A stretch of DNA of 26,282 bases from assembly GCF_052119585.1 (NCBI RefSeq), contig NZ_JBGQOJ010000036.1:1-26282 (forward strand), in the 5' to 3' direction. Positions 6,134 through 14,301 of this stretch are shown one piece after another. Numbering within the stretch: the first letter of the stretch is position 1; each line of letters begins with the position of its first letter. The notes below the pieces were generated by a model. The model did no database searches and was not told the DNA's origin. It saw nothing but the letters and a program-made list of their open reading frames with translations. The position numbers were made by a program, and so were the translations under genes. Source of the DNA: JBGQOJ01 sp052119585. Its GTDB lineage: Bacteria > Pseudomonadota > Alphaproteobacteria > Rhodobacterales > Rhodobacteraceae.

Positions 6134-7516
6134 ATGGTTGAGAACTTTTACTTTCTTGGATGTTCGACGGCGTTCGTCGTGAGCGTTGTATTTTGTGTGG
6201 CAGTAATTCGATACCAAAGCTTGAATTCGAGTAATGAGCACATGATCAATGACTTGGCTGCGAGCCAGGCGCTTCACAGAACGCCGGTTCCTCGCCTGGG
6301 CGGCGTGGCAATTTTGGCTGCGTTTTTTGTGTCAATTCTTTTGACTCGAGAACAACTCGGGACGGATCTGTTGCTCGCGCTTGCTTCGGGAGCCATTATA
6401 TTTTTCGTTGGCTTGAAAGAAGATATTTTTCGTGATGTCTCGCCTCGGACGCGGCTACTGGCAGCGTTCATTTCGGCGGCATTGGCTATGTATCTCACAT
6501 CTGCGGCTGTTCCGGGTCTAAGCATTCCGCAGGTTGATTGGATATTCGGGTTCATCGCTGTTCCCGTGATTGTGACACTGATATGGTCCTCGGGGACATG
6601 CCATGCGCTAAACTTGATCGATGGGCTCAACGGGCTTTCGTCAAGCTATGCAATCGTGGCATCAACGGCGATAGCGCTGATTGCGAGCGAGACCGGCGAT
6701 GCAGACATCCAATTTGTCGCAGTGCTTTTGATTGCCGCGTTGATTGGCTTCATGATTTTCAATTGGCCGCGCGCCAAGATTTTCATGGGTGATGCCGGGG
6801 CGTATTCGATAGGTCATATCATAGCTTGGCTAGGAATTGTTCTGATGACACGGAACCCCGAGGTCTCTCCTCTGGCTATCCTGCTGATCCTGTTTTGGCC
6901 GGTCGCTGATACAGTATTTGCAATTGCCAGGCGGATCCTATTTCGGAAGGCTATCAATCAGCCCGACCGCATGCACTTCCATCACATCGTGATCCGAATG
7001 CTAGATCGCCTAATGTGGCGCCGCTATTCAAAAGACTTCCTGAATTCCATGTCGACTCTAGTTTTGGTGCCGTTGTTTGCAGCTCCTGCGTTCTTAGGGG
7101 TACTTGTTTGGGACCATCCCATAAAGGCTTTGGTTGGACTTCTTTCCTTCGCTCTGCTTTTTGTTTTGAGCTATTGGGTGGCGGTGGACCTTCTTGCTAC
7201 TCGTGGGGTAGGGCTGCGGTCACGCCGCGATAGATTGCAAGATGTGCCTGCGCGCACTTCTCCTAATCTGTCCCCACTTTCGGGGATATTCATTGAGGAT
7301 TCAATGGCAGTGGATGTTCGGATCGCACGCGTCTCAGGGTCTAATTCATGGTCTTTGTTGACTGAATCGGCGAACTCGACAGGTCGGAAATGGAGCCAAA
7401 AGTTTGCAACGGACCTTGAGGCTTGGATGTTCTTTCTGAAAATAGTCGAAACAGACGGTATGCTGGCAGTCGTTGGTGATGAAATACGAAAAGAGGATCC
7501 CGACGGGTGGCGCTGA
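6134..7516 (+). CDS. WecA/MraY-family undecaprenyl-phosphate sugar-1-phosphate transferase
   Basis: 460 residues, about ten transmembrane helices over residues 5-350. Family motifs are in order: VPRLGG (52-57), GLKED near 93, the cytosolic active-site loop NLIDGLNGLS (160-169), FMGDAGAYSIG (218-228), and the HxHH-type element MHFHH (280-284) after RKAINQPDR. The enzyme transfers a sugar-1-phosphate (usually HexNAc-1-P) from UDP-sugar to undecaprenyl phosphate on the cytosolic side, starting a repeat unit. A C-terminal soluble tail of about 100 residues goes beyond the usual WecA length. Start: AAGG lies about ten bases upstream, a modest site. Base composition is less GC-rich than most neighbours, suggesting separate ancestry. 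It is encoded opposite and convergent to the polysaccharide operon, which otherwise has no priming enzyme. The donor sugar cannot be told. Confidence 0.9.
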   Translation: MVENFYFLGCSTAFVVSVVFCVAVIRYQSLNSSNEHMINDLAASQALHRTPVPRLGGVAILAAFFVSILLTREQLGTDLLLALASGAIIFFVGLKEDIFRDVSPRTRLLAAFISAALAMYLTSAAVPGLSIPQVDWIFGFIAVPVIVTLIWSSGTCHALNLIDGLNGLSSSYAIVASTAIALIASETGDADIQFVAVLLIAALIGFMIFNWPRAKIFMGDAGAYSIGHIIAWLGIVLMTRNPEVSPLAILLILFWPVADTVFAIARRILFRKAINQPDRMHFHHIVIRMLDRLMWRRYSKDFLNSMSTLVLVPLFAAPAFLGVLVWDHPIKALVGLLSFALLFVLSYWVAVDLLATRGVGLRSRRDRLQDVPARTSPNLSPLSGIFIEDSMAVDVRIARVSGSNSWSLLTESANSTGRKWSQKFATDLEAWMFFLKIVETDGMLAVVGDEIRKEDPDGWR

Positions 7517-7563
7517 ATGTGTTCTCTATCTGTTCTTTCTTGGTGATTAACCGAATGACCACA

Positions 7564-8020
7564 TCAGCTGAGAAGGGTTTCGAGATAGGCGCCATAATCG
7601 TTCTTTGCGAAGCGGGTCGCTCGTTCGGCAAGTGCCTTGGCATCAATCCAGCCCTTGGCAAAGGCAATCTCGTCCGGGCTGCCGGTCTGAAGGCCCTGAC
7701 GGGATTGCAACGTGCGCACGAAATTGCCTGCGTCCAGCAGGCTGCCGTGCGTGCCGGTGTCGAGCCAGGCATAGCCGCGCCCCATGGTTTCGACTGTCAG
7801 CGAACCTTCTTCCAGATACATTTCTAGCAGCGAGGTGATTTCCAACTCTCCGCGGGCTGAAGGCATAACTTGCGCGGCCTTTTGCGGTGCCGTGCCGTCG
7901 AGGCAGTAAAGCCCGATTACGGCGTAATGCGACGGCGGGTGCTCAGGTTTCTCAATGATTCCGCGAACAGTGCCATCCGCATCGAAATCGACCACGCCAT
8001 AGCGCTCCGGGTCCCCGTCA
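7564..8020 (-). pseudogene. rfbA: Glucose-1-phosphate thymidylyltransferase, C-terminal half only
   Basis: The minus strand from about 8020 encodes DPERYGVVDFDADG, IIEKPE, YAVIGLYCLD, then ARGELEITSLLEMYLEEG, GRGYAWLDTGTHGSLLDA and FVRTLQSRQGLQTGSPDEIA, an unmistakable RfbA/RmlA C-terminal half. The N-terminal nucleotide-binding half with the GGxGTRLxPxT loop and the catalytic Asp before this point are absent; about 150 of 290 residues remain. The homology begins at the stop codon of the upstream EpsG-like gene, with an in-frame TAG just before. A GTG at 7995 could start translation but would give a non-catalytic piece. In the family RfbA makes dTDP-glucose for dTDP-rhamnose; this copy cannot. 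The deletion point marks a recombination scar at the end of the operon. Confidence 0.88.
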
Positions 8021-9088
8021 TCCTATACCCATCTGATATGGCACCCAATAATTCGAATGGGTGGCAAAATTGAGCCAGACGAACAGGATTGTGGCATAGT
8101 ACAATAGGATCAAGGCGACGATGGCCTGGTTGCGCCGACCGAAGGCACCAATCGCGTCTGGAAGATGCGCAAATACCACCAATTGCAAAGGAATTATGTA
8201 CAGCGCCATGCGATCAAGCGCTGTGCTCAAATTTGTCGGGAAAAACGCGAGAAACATGCTAACCGCCATAAGCGAGAAGATTAGCCAAAGCTTTTTCTCG
8301 GCCGGAGAGAGCGCGAAGCGCTTGCGATAGAGTAAGAAAAGAACGGCCGGAACAGCGTTCATTGCAAGACGAATGAAAGCGCCCGCAGACTCGATATTCT
8401 GATCCACATAGGTGTCGACTAGACGCGCGGCGCTGTCCGCCAACAAAGTGACGTAACCCAGCGCAGCCGCCCCGGCGACAAGCGACAAGGTCAAGAACCG
8501 GTTCTTCGAAACCGTCAAACCTGCTATTGGTATCAGCAGGACCGCAGATTTGTGAAACAGCGCCCCGACCAGCACCCAAAGCGCAAAAACCACGAACCGT
8601 TGACGGCCCAGCATAACGAGACCGATCATCACCAAGCCCAAGGCTATCGATTGGCGCGTGTAGCCCATGGCAACCACTGTGACGAGGTAGGGCATGGCGC
8701 AGGCAAGCGCCAACCATGGACGGGGCAGACTTCGACAGAATAGAACAAGGCCGATGGAGAAAAGGAAGGCACCAAAGGTGTTAACCCCTGTGATGCCGAA
8801 GCCGAGTTGCGTCGACAGAATATTAAGCGCCCAATAGCCTGGATCCTCCATGCCACTGAGGTCCGAAAAGTTTAGATTTTGGGCACCGAACAAGTATCGA
8901 AAATAGTTACCCCAGTCACCGCCCACATCGTAACGAAACCCGATGACTAGGGTGAGTGCCACAATCATCAGCATCCAAGTGTCATCTATCCGCAGCGGGC
9001 GCGTCCCATCGGCCCGCACCCTCATTAATGGGCCAGACGCGAGGGCCGCCAGCGCAGGGACGAGGAAGAAAAGCCAGTAGGGCAGCAT
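8018..9088 (-). CDS. EpsG/Wzy-like polysaccharide polymerase
   Basis: 356 residues from the ATG at 9088. The frame is open to 9151, but the extra 21 residues overlap the preceding gene and are not membrane-like, while MLPYWLFFLVPALAAL begins the first helix. About ten hydrophobic helices are seen. The loop FRYDVGGDWGNYFRYLFG (about residues 49-66) resembles the 'R-x-x-VG-x-D-x-x-xY' element of EpsG proteins, and GYTRQSIALGLVMIGL and LFHKSAVLLIPIAG are also family-like. EpsG-type integral membrane proteins are thought to polymerise lipid-linked repeat units at the periplasmic face. It lies 13 bases after the amidotransferase gene, so is co-transcribed. The C-terminus ends at the rfbA junction, so its last residues may have been changed by rearrangement. 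Confidence 0.78.
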   Translation of the reverse strand: MLPYWLFFLVPALAALASGPLMRVRADGTRPLRIDDTWMLMIVALTLVIGFRYDVGGDWGNYFRYLFGAQNLNFSDLSGMEDPGYWALNILSTQLGFGITGVNTFGAFLFSIGLVLFCRSLPRPWLALACAMPYLVTVVAMGYTRQSIALGLVMIGLVMLGRQRFVVFALWVLVGALFHKSAVLLIPIAGLTVSKNRFLTLSLVAGAAALGYVTLLADSAARLVDTYVDQNIESAGAFIRLAMNAVPAVLFLLYRKRFALSPAEKKLWLIFSLMAVSMFLAFFPTNLSTALDRMALYIIPLQLVVFAHLPDAIGAFGRRNQAIVALILLYYATILFVWLNFATHSNYWVPYQMGIG

Positions 9089-9101
9089 CGAATTTATACT
9101 T

Positions 9102-11078
9102 TCAGGTATAAGCGGGCAGAAGGTCCGCCGACCGCGCACGCACAACGTCATGACGATAGTGCCTCAACCAGTCCAGCAACGTCAGAATGGTCCAAAGCTT
9201 GGTACCGTTATTCGCGTTACCCGACTGGTGCATGTCCCACAATTCAAGGATCGCAGTGGGTTCCAGACCGGCCAGATCAACAAGCTCATTATCAGACAAG
9301 AGGCGCTCACCCCATTCCCGCAAGGCACCACGCAACCACCGATCCAAAGGGATCGCAAAGCCCTGTTTCGGACGTTCAATAAGATCCCGTGGCACATACC
9401 GATCAAGGATTGATCGCAGGGCTTGCTTGCCCTTGCCATCAGCGATCTTCATTTCAAGCGGCAGCTCCCAAGCGGCTCTGACCACGCGCGCATCAAGAAA
9501 TGGGGCCCGTGTCTCAAGTGACGCCGCCATCGACGCACGGTCTACCTTCACGAGGATATCACCAGGCAGGTAGGTCTCGCTGTCCATCGCCATCATCCAT
9601 TCCGCCCCTACCAATGGAAAAGCTGATTCCGGGGTCGATACGGTGTTGGCGTCTCGCGTTAGGTCTTCGGGATTCTGGATGCCACGGGTGAAATGTTGAT
9701 AAATCGCTGACAGGTCATTGATGTCGCCCAAGTGCAGCGCAAGTTTTAACGCCTTGTCGAGGGCTGTTACCGGCAGGTGCATCCTTGATGAAAAACGACG
9801 CGCCCATCCATTCTCCGGCGTGATCACTGGGGCGCAGGCCGAAATGACCCGCCCGGCGGATCGGCGCAAGCCGCGCGGCACGCGTTGTAACCTTGACAAG
9901 AGCCGCGGCCCGATAACGTGACGATTGTAGCCTCCGAACACTTCGTCACCCCCGTCCCCTGTCAGGGCCACCGTAACGGAATTGCGCGCTTCGCGACACA
10001 ACAGGGCCGTGGGGATCTGTGACGAATCGGCAAAGGGCTCGTCGTAGATTTTTGGCAAATCGGTGATCACCCCAAGCGCGTCCTGCTCGGACAGGATGAA
10101 TTCGGTATGCTCTGTCCTGAGGTGGCGAGCCACAGCGGCGGCATGGGGGGCCTCATTAAAACGCGCCTCGCTGAATCCGATGGCAAACGTACGTACCGGT
10201 TGATCACTTCGGCTTTGCATTAAAGCGGCGACGAGGGAGGAATCCACCCCGCCTGACAGAAAACAGCCCAGCGGTACATCGCTCAGCATCTGCTCCTCAA
10301 CAACCTCGCTTAGTGTCGTTTCCAGCCCGTCAAGACCATCGTTTTGCCCGGCATCGCGCCGTTCGAGGGCGCCATCGATCAACTCGCCGAATGTTTCGTA
10401 GGGGTGGGTTTCAGGTGCTATGGCGGCCAAAGACACGGTTGATACATGGCCGGGCTGAACCTTCTGCACATTCTGAAATATACATTGGGTATCAGGGACA
10501 TAGCCATAGGCAAGGTACGCGGCAACAGCATCGGGACATAAGTGCGCCTCAAATCTTGGCACAGAAAGCAACGCTTTCAGTTCCGATCCGAAGGCCCAGC
10601 CATCACAAAGCCGCGCGAGGTAGAGTGGTTTTTCGCCGATACGGTCGCGGGCAAAGTGGAGCTGCCGCGTCCGCCTATCCCACAGGGCCAGAGCAAACAT
10701 TCCAAAGGCACGTCTCAACGCCTGCTGAAGGCCCCAATGCGATACCGCAGCAAGCAGGGTTTCGGTATCGGAACTCCCCCGCCACTCCGGCGCCGCGCCA
10801 ACTTGTGCTAGATGGTCACGCATGGTCAGGTGGTTATAAATCTCACCATTAAAAGCGATGACGTAACGACCGCAAGGCGACATCATGGGTTGTGCTCCTG
10901 CGGGGCTGAGGTCGATTATGGAAAGCCGCCGGTGCCCCAGCGCCACACCCACATCGGGATCGGCCCAGACACCCGCATCATCAGGGCCGCGGTGGCGCAA
11001 TGTATCGGCCATTGTGCGTGCGGTGCCAGCTAGCGACGCATCTGATCCAGACGACAAAACTCCACAAATTCCACACAT
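9102..11078 (-). CDS. asnB: Asparagine synthase (glutamine-hydrolysing) type amidotransferase
   Basis: 658 residues. Cys2 follows the initiator Met (MCGICGVLSS) and is the N-terminal nucleophile of a class II glutaminase domain (1-210), with RHRGPDD (28-34), GHRRLSIIDLS (48-58) and FNGEIYN (76-82). The synthase domain has the ATP-binding PP-loop SGGVDSS at 275-281 and ALTGDGGDEVFGGYNRH further on, which fit AsnB. The length is in the normal range. Such enzymes in polysaccharide operons are often not housekeeping asparagine synthases. They may amidate uronic acids, as proposed for WbpS in Pseudomonas O-antigen loci. The presence of a uronate-forming dehydrogenase and epimerase supports that here, as inference. 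It is inside the EPS operon between a GT4 gene and the polymerase gene. Confidence 0.93.
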   Translation of the reverse strand: MCGICGVLSSGSDASLAGTARTMADTLRHRGPDDAGVWADPDVGVALGHRRLSIIDLSPAGAQPMMSPCGRYVIAFNGEIYNHLTMRDHLAQVGAAPEWRGSSDTETLLAAVSHWGLQQALRRAFGMFALALWDRRTRQLHFARDRIGEKPLYLARLCDGWAFGSELKALLSVPRFEAHLCPDAVAAYLAYGYVPDTQCIFQNVQKVQPGHVSTVSLAAIAPETHPYETFGELIDGALERRDAGQNDGLDGLETTLSEVVEEQMLSDVPLGCFLSGGVDSSLVAALMQSRSDQPVRTFAIGFSEARFNEAPHAAAVARHLRTEHTEFILSEQDALGVITDLPKIYDEPFADSSQIPTALLCREARNSVTVALTGDGGDEVFGGYNRHVIGPRLLSRLQRVPRGLRRSAGRVISACAPVITPENGWARRFSSRMHLPVTALDKALKLALHLGDINDLSAIYQHFTRGIQNPEDLTRDANTVSTPESAFPLVGAEWMMAMDSETYLPGDILVKVDRASMAASLETRAPFLDARVVRAAWELPLEMKIADGKGKQALRSILDRYVPRDLIERPKQGFAIPLDRWLRGALREWGERLLSDNELVDLAGLEPTAILELWDMHQSGNANNGTKLWTILTLLDWLRHYRHDVVRARSADLLPAYT

Positions 11079-11111
11079 ATTAGGTCACCAGGTTCAGATC
11101 AAAATAACACA

Positions 11112-12164
11112 TCACGCCTCATCGCCCCGACTGCCTATCAATTCTCTTGCGGCATCGAGGAAATCATCACGATAAAGCGGTTTTTCCTGCCAGTACTTTG
11201 CTGCAGCGCAGGACATCCGCCTGTATTGATCCGGGTCCGCCAACAAGGCCAAGACAGCCTCTACTGCTGCGTCGTCTTCATGAACGAAAATAGCGCTGTC
11301 TTTGTCGTCACAGTAGTTGGAGATCTCGCCAACCGGGGTCACCACAGGCACGAGCCCGTTTTGCATGGCCTCGACAACCGACATGGCCATGCCTTCGTCC
11401 CGGCTGGTCTGTAGATAGAAGGAAGCGCGCGAGGCTGCATCCGCGATATCCGCATGCCGCATACGCCCCTTGAAGACAACGTGGTCACGCAACCCCAACT
11501 CTGCCACCCGCGCCCGTAGTTGATCCTCCATGCCCCCGTCCGGCCCAATGATCGTGAATCGTGCATCTCGCCGTTGTCGTACCAGGGTTGCAAACAGACC
11601 CAGCGCCCGATCCAGTCCCTTCTGCGCGTTTAGCCGACCCCAGAATATGAATTCAGGTACGGGATCACACTGTTCTGGCAAGGACCGCTGGTTCAAGAGA
11701 AAAGACACGACCCGCCCCTTGCCGTGCAGGCCGCGCGGTACCCGTCGATCGAGCGTGACGCTCGAGTCCGCCCAGATTGCATCGGAAAGAGACATTGCGG
11801 CCCTGTTAGCTAGCTTGTCAACAAGATGAACATCATGGGCTAAATGCAGAAAGATTACCGTTCTCGTCCGTGGCCGCAGGATTTTTAGACAGATCAGCAC
11901 CAATGCACTACGCCACAAAGACGCAACCAATAGGTTTGGCGGATCACGATACAACCGCAAAAGGGCACCCCAAAACGCGCGGGGATTGTTCAAGGAAACC
12001 TCCGGCCCGTGATATTCACCTGCTTCGACCGTTGAAGTGGGAGCTTTGACTAAGTAGTTTCGCTCGAACTCCAATTCTCCGTGGCACCCAGTCGGCAACG
12101 AACGTGCGGCGATTTCCACGCCACCAATTTCGTGATACGGAATTAGATGGACAATGCGTTTCAT
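11112..12164 (-). CDS. Glycosyltransferase family 4 protein
   Basis: 350 residues, GT-B fold. The N-terminal half begins MKRIVHLIPYHEIGGVEIAA with a Gly-rich loop. The C-terminal half has FIFWGRLNAQKGLDRAL, the start of the donor-binding domain, and the E-x7-E signature SRDEGMAMSVVEAM, with E257 and E265. It would transfer a sugar from a nucleotide-sugar donor with retention of configuration, at the inner face of the membrane. The acceptor is presumably the growing lipid-linked repeat unit, but neither sugar nor linkage can be told. The ATG overlaps the stop of the upstream GT4 gene by four bases (ATGA), which implies translational coupling. Thirty-three bases separate it from asnB. Confidence 0.9.
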   Translation of the reverse strand: MKRIVHLIPYHEIGGVEIAARSLPTGCHGELEFERNYLVKAPTSTVEAGEYHGPEVSLNNPRAFWGALLRLYRDPPNLLVASLWRSALVLICLKILRPRTRTVIFLHLAHDVHLVDKLANRAAMSLSDAIWADSSVTLDRRVPRGLHGKGRVVSFLLNQRSLPEQCDPVPEFIFWGRLNAQKGLDRALGLFATLVRQRRDARFTIIGPDGGMEDQLRARVAELGLRDHVVFKGRMRHADIADAASRASFYLQTSRDEGMAMSVVEAMQNGLVPVVTPVGEISNYCDDKDSAIFVHEDDAAVEAVLALLADPDQYRRMSCAAAKYWQEKPLYRDDFLDAARELIGSRGDEA

Positions 12165-13246
12165 AGGCCCAACAGCCGGAAATGCTCAGCGAGAACGGCA
12201 TCCTCTTGAAAAGGTTTGAGCGCCTCTGCCAGCACTTCGGCGGACACGGGGTTGCGCAAAGCGTTCTCGATCCCAGTGGCGAGCGCCTCAGGATTCTCGA
12301 CGGGTACCAGGTAGCCATAACGCCCGCTTTCGAGAATTTCGCGCGGCCCGGTTGGGCAATCTGTCGCCACGGGGGTGCAGGCGGCCATCATCGCCTCAAT
12401 CAGCACATTGGGCATACCTTCGAGCAACGAGGACAGCACGAACGCATCTGCATGAGCGAAATATTTCAGCGGATTGGACACATGCCCTTCTAGGCGGATA
12501 CTGTCGCTCATCCCCAAGGTGTCAATCTGCGATTGCAGGTCAGCGCGCTGTGGGCCCTCGCCAAAGATCACGAGGCGCAGGGGCTGCTTTTGCGCGACGA
12601 TATGCACGGCGGCAATCAGGTCGGAAAATCCCTTCCATGGTCCCAGCTGACCGGCGGCAACAAGGATGGGCATAGCGCGATCGATGAACCAAAGGTGATC
12701 CACCGGTTCGGCAATTCTGGTCCGCGCGGCGGGGGTGTCCACGATATTATAGACACAGACATGCGGCGCATTGCGAAAGAGCGTGCGATATTGATCGACC
12801 ATCGCCTGCGACACACAGGTTAGCGCAGTTGCCCGCCACATCAACGCGCCCATGATGCGCTTAAGAAACCAGCGCTTGGACAGTATCTTTTTACTATAAG
12901 TATCGAAGGGATTGACCCGCGACGAGCCGGTGATTTTTGCCTTGGAGCCGGACAAAAGCGCACCCATAATTACGACGGCGTTGAGGTGATCTTCGGCGGA
13001 GAAGATTGCATCGGGTTTCGCAGCTTTAAGATAACGCACGATGTCGAACAGAATGTGACGCACCTTGGGTCTGTTGAGGTGGATAACGGTCACGCCGTCC
13101 AGCTCCGGCACGGGCAGGCTTTCGGCGACATATCCGATGATCAGATCAACCTCATGCCCACGTCCGGCCAGGGCGCTGGCCAGCCGTGCTTGGGCCAGAG
13201 GAACGCCCGTAATGGCGTAGCGCGCGACGATGACAGTGAATTTCAT
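12161..13246 (-). CDS. Glycosyltransferase family 4 protein
   Basis: 361 residues with the two-domain GT-B layout. The N-terminal part has VPLAQARLASALAGRGHEVDL, and the donor domain starts near AMPILVAAGQLGPWKGFSDL. VIFGEGPQRADL is followed by the E-x7-E motif at E276 and E284 (LLEGMPNVLIEAMM) and TDCPTGPREIL. These are normal for GT4 enzymes of O-antigen and exopolysaccharide loci, close to the type that adds GalNAc, Glc or uronate. AAGG sits seven to ten bases before the ATG at 13246. It follows the GT2 gene after a 73-base gap in the same operon and is coupled to the next GT4 gene. Donor and acceptor are unknown. Confidence 0.9.
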   Translation of the reverse strand: MKFTVIVARYAITGVPLAQARLASALAGRGHEVDLIIGYVAESLPVPELDGVTVIHLNRPKVRHILFDIVRYLKAAKPDAIFSAEDHLNAVVIMGALLSGSKAKITGSSRVNPFDTYSKKILSKRWFLKRIMGALMWRATALTCVSQAMVDQYRTLFRNAPHVCVYNIVDTPAARTRIAEPVDHLWFIDRAMPILVAAGQLGPWKGFSDLIAAVHIVAQKQPLRLVIFGEGPQRADLQSQIDTLGMSDSIRLEGHVSNPLKYFAHADAFVLSSLLEGMPNVLIEAMMAACTPVATDCPTGPREILESGRYGYLVPVENPEALATGIENALRNPVSAEVLAEALKPFQEDAVLAEHFRLLGL

Positions 13247-13319
13247 AATAACCTTGAACAGTTACCCAATGACGGGAATAGGGGGGAGGTGAAAAGTGGA
13301 GCGCGCGTCAGGGCGACCC

Positions 13320-14285
13320 TCATCGCGATGTCTTGGCACGCAGCCGTTTTCGTCCCCAATCCATAGCCGTATAAAGCAGCGGAAAGCGCAGAAAAAACTG
13401 GTCTACCCGGCCCAGATGGGCCGCAAGGGCGGCCTTGTTCTCAAGCCCACGGACCCGCCGAAGCAGGGTGCCCAGGTCAATCTCATCTATGTTCAGCTCG
13501 AGCGCCAGAAACACGATGGAGCGCGCGACCTGCACCCGCATCAAATCGCGCGGCAGTGACGGGGGGCGCGCGCTGACGCGGTCAAAATGAGTCAGCATGG
13601 TGTAGGCATGCTCCGGCTTGTGATTGCGGGTCGTGCCGTGGGGATTATCGCGATAGGCGATCAGCGGCTCTGTGATCAGATGGATCTTGAGATCCTGAAA
13701 GAAGATGAAGGGTAGGGTCAGTAAATCTTCATAAAACACCCGCTGCGCCGGGAAGGGATTTGCAAGCATGATCTTGCGTGTGAAAATCCTGGTAACGGGA
13801 AACCACTTCCCCTTCCCGAAAATCTCGGCGCGCACCCTGTCCAACTCGTAAAGACCATCGGGAGATGTGTGGCAGGCGATGAGATGTTGCCCGCTTAGAT
13901 CATCGTCCAGCACCCGCAGCAGATTGAATTGCACAATATCGGGTTCGCTTTCCTGCAAAACAGCCATGCAGCGCGCAATATAGCCGGGCAGGATGAAATC
14001 ATCGCTATCGAGAAAGGCTATATAATCCCCGCTCGCGGCCTGAACCCCGATATTGCGCGCCGCGCCTGGACCCGCATTTTCCGTGCAGATCAAGGTCAGC
14101 TGGCCATGCTCCAGCGCCCCGGCAAAATAATGCCGGACCAGATCGGCGCTGTGATCGGTAGAGCCGTCATCGACCAGCACCACCTCGCAAGCCGGCGTGA
14201 TCTGGGCAAAGACCGAGCGCAAACAGGCCGCTAGGAAGGCTGCGCCATTATAGTTCGGGATCACGATGGAGAGGGTGATGCTCAT
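13320..14285 (-). CDS. Glycosyltransferase family 2 protein
   Basis: 321 residues. A GT-A domain fills residues 1-220: SIVIPNYNGAAFLAACLRSV at the start, VVLVDDGSTD (36-44) for the UDP-binding loop, NAGPGAARN near 70-78, and FLDSDD with the DxD-type metal site D93-S-D95. The rest is helical and has no membrane span. GT2 enzymes invert the anomeric configuration and use UDP- or dTDP-sugars. The ATG at 14285 has GAGGAT six bases upstream. It starts 16 bases after the stop of the acyltransferase gene. It probably adds one residue of the repeat unit on the cytosolic side; specificity is not readable from the sequence. Confidence 0.92.
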   Translation of the reverse strand: MSITLSIVIPNYNGAAFLAACLRSVFAQITPACEVVLVDDGSTDHSADLVRHYFAGALEHGQLTLICTENAGPGAARNIGVQAASGDYIAFLDSDDFILPGYIARCMAVLQESEPDIVQFNLLRVLDDDLSGQHLIACHTSPDGLYELDRVRAEIFGKGKWFPVTRIFTRKIMLANPFPAQRVFYEDLLTLPFIFFQDLKIHLITEPLIAYRDNPHGTTRNHKPEHAYTMLTHFDRVSARPPSLPRDLMRVQVARSIVFLALELNIDEIDLGTLLRRVRGLENKAALAAHLGRVDQFFLRFPLLYTAMDWGRKRLRAKTSR

Positions 14286-14301
14286 AATATCCTCACGGTC
14301 C

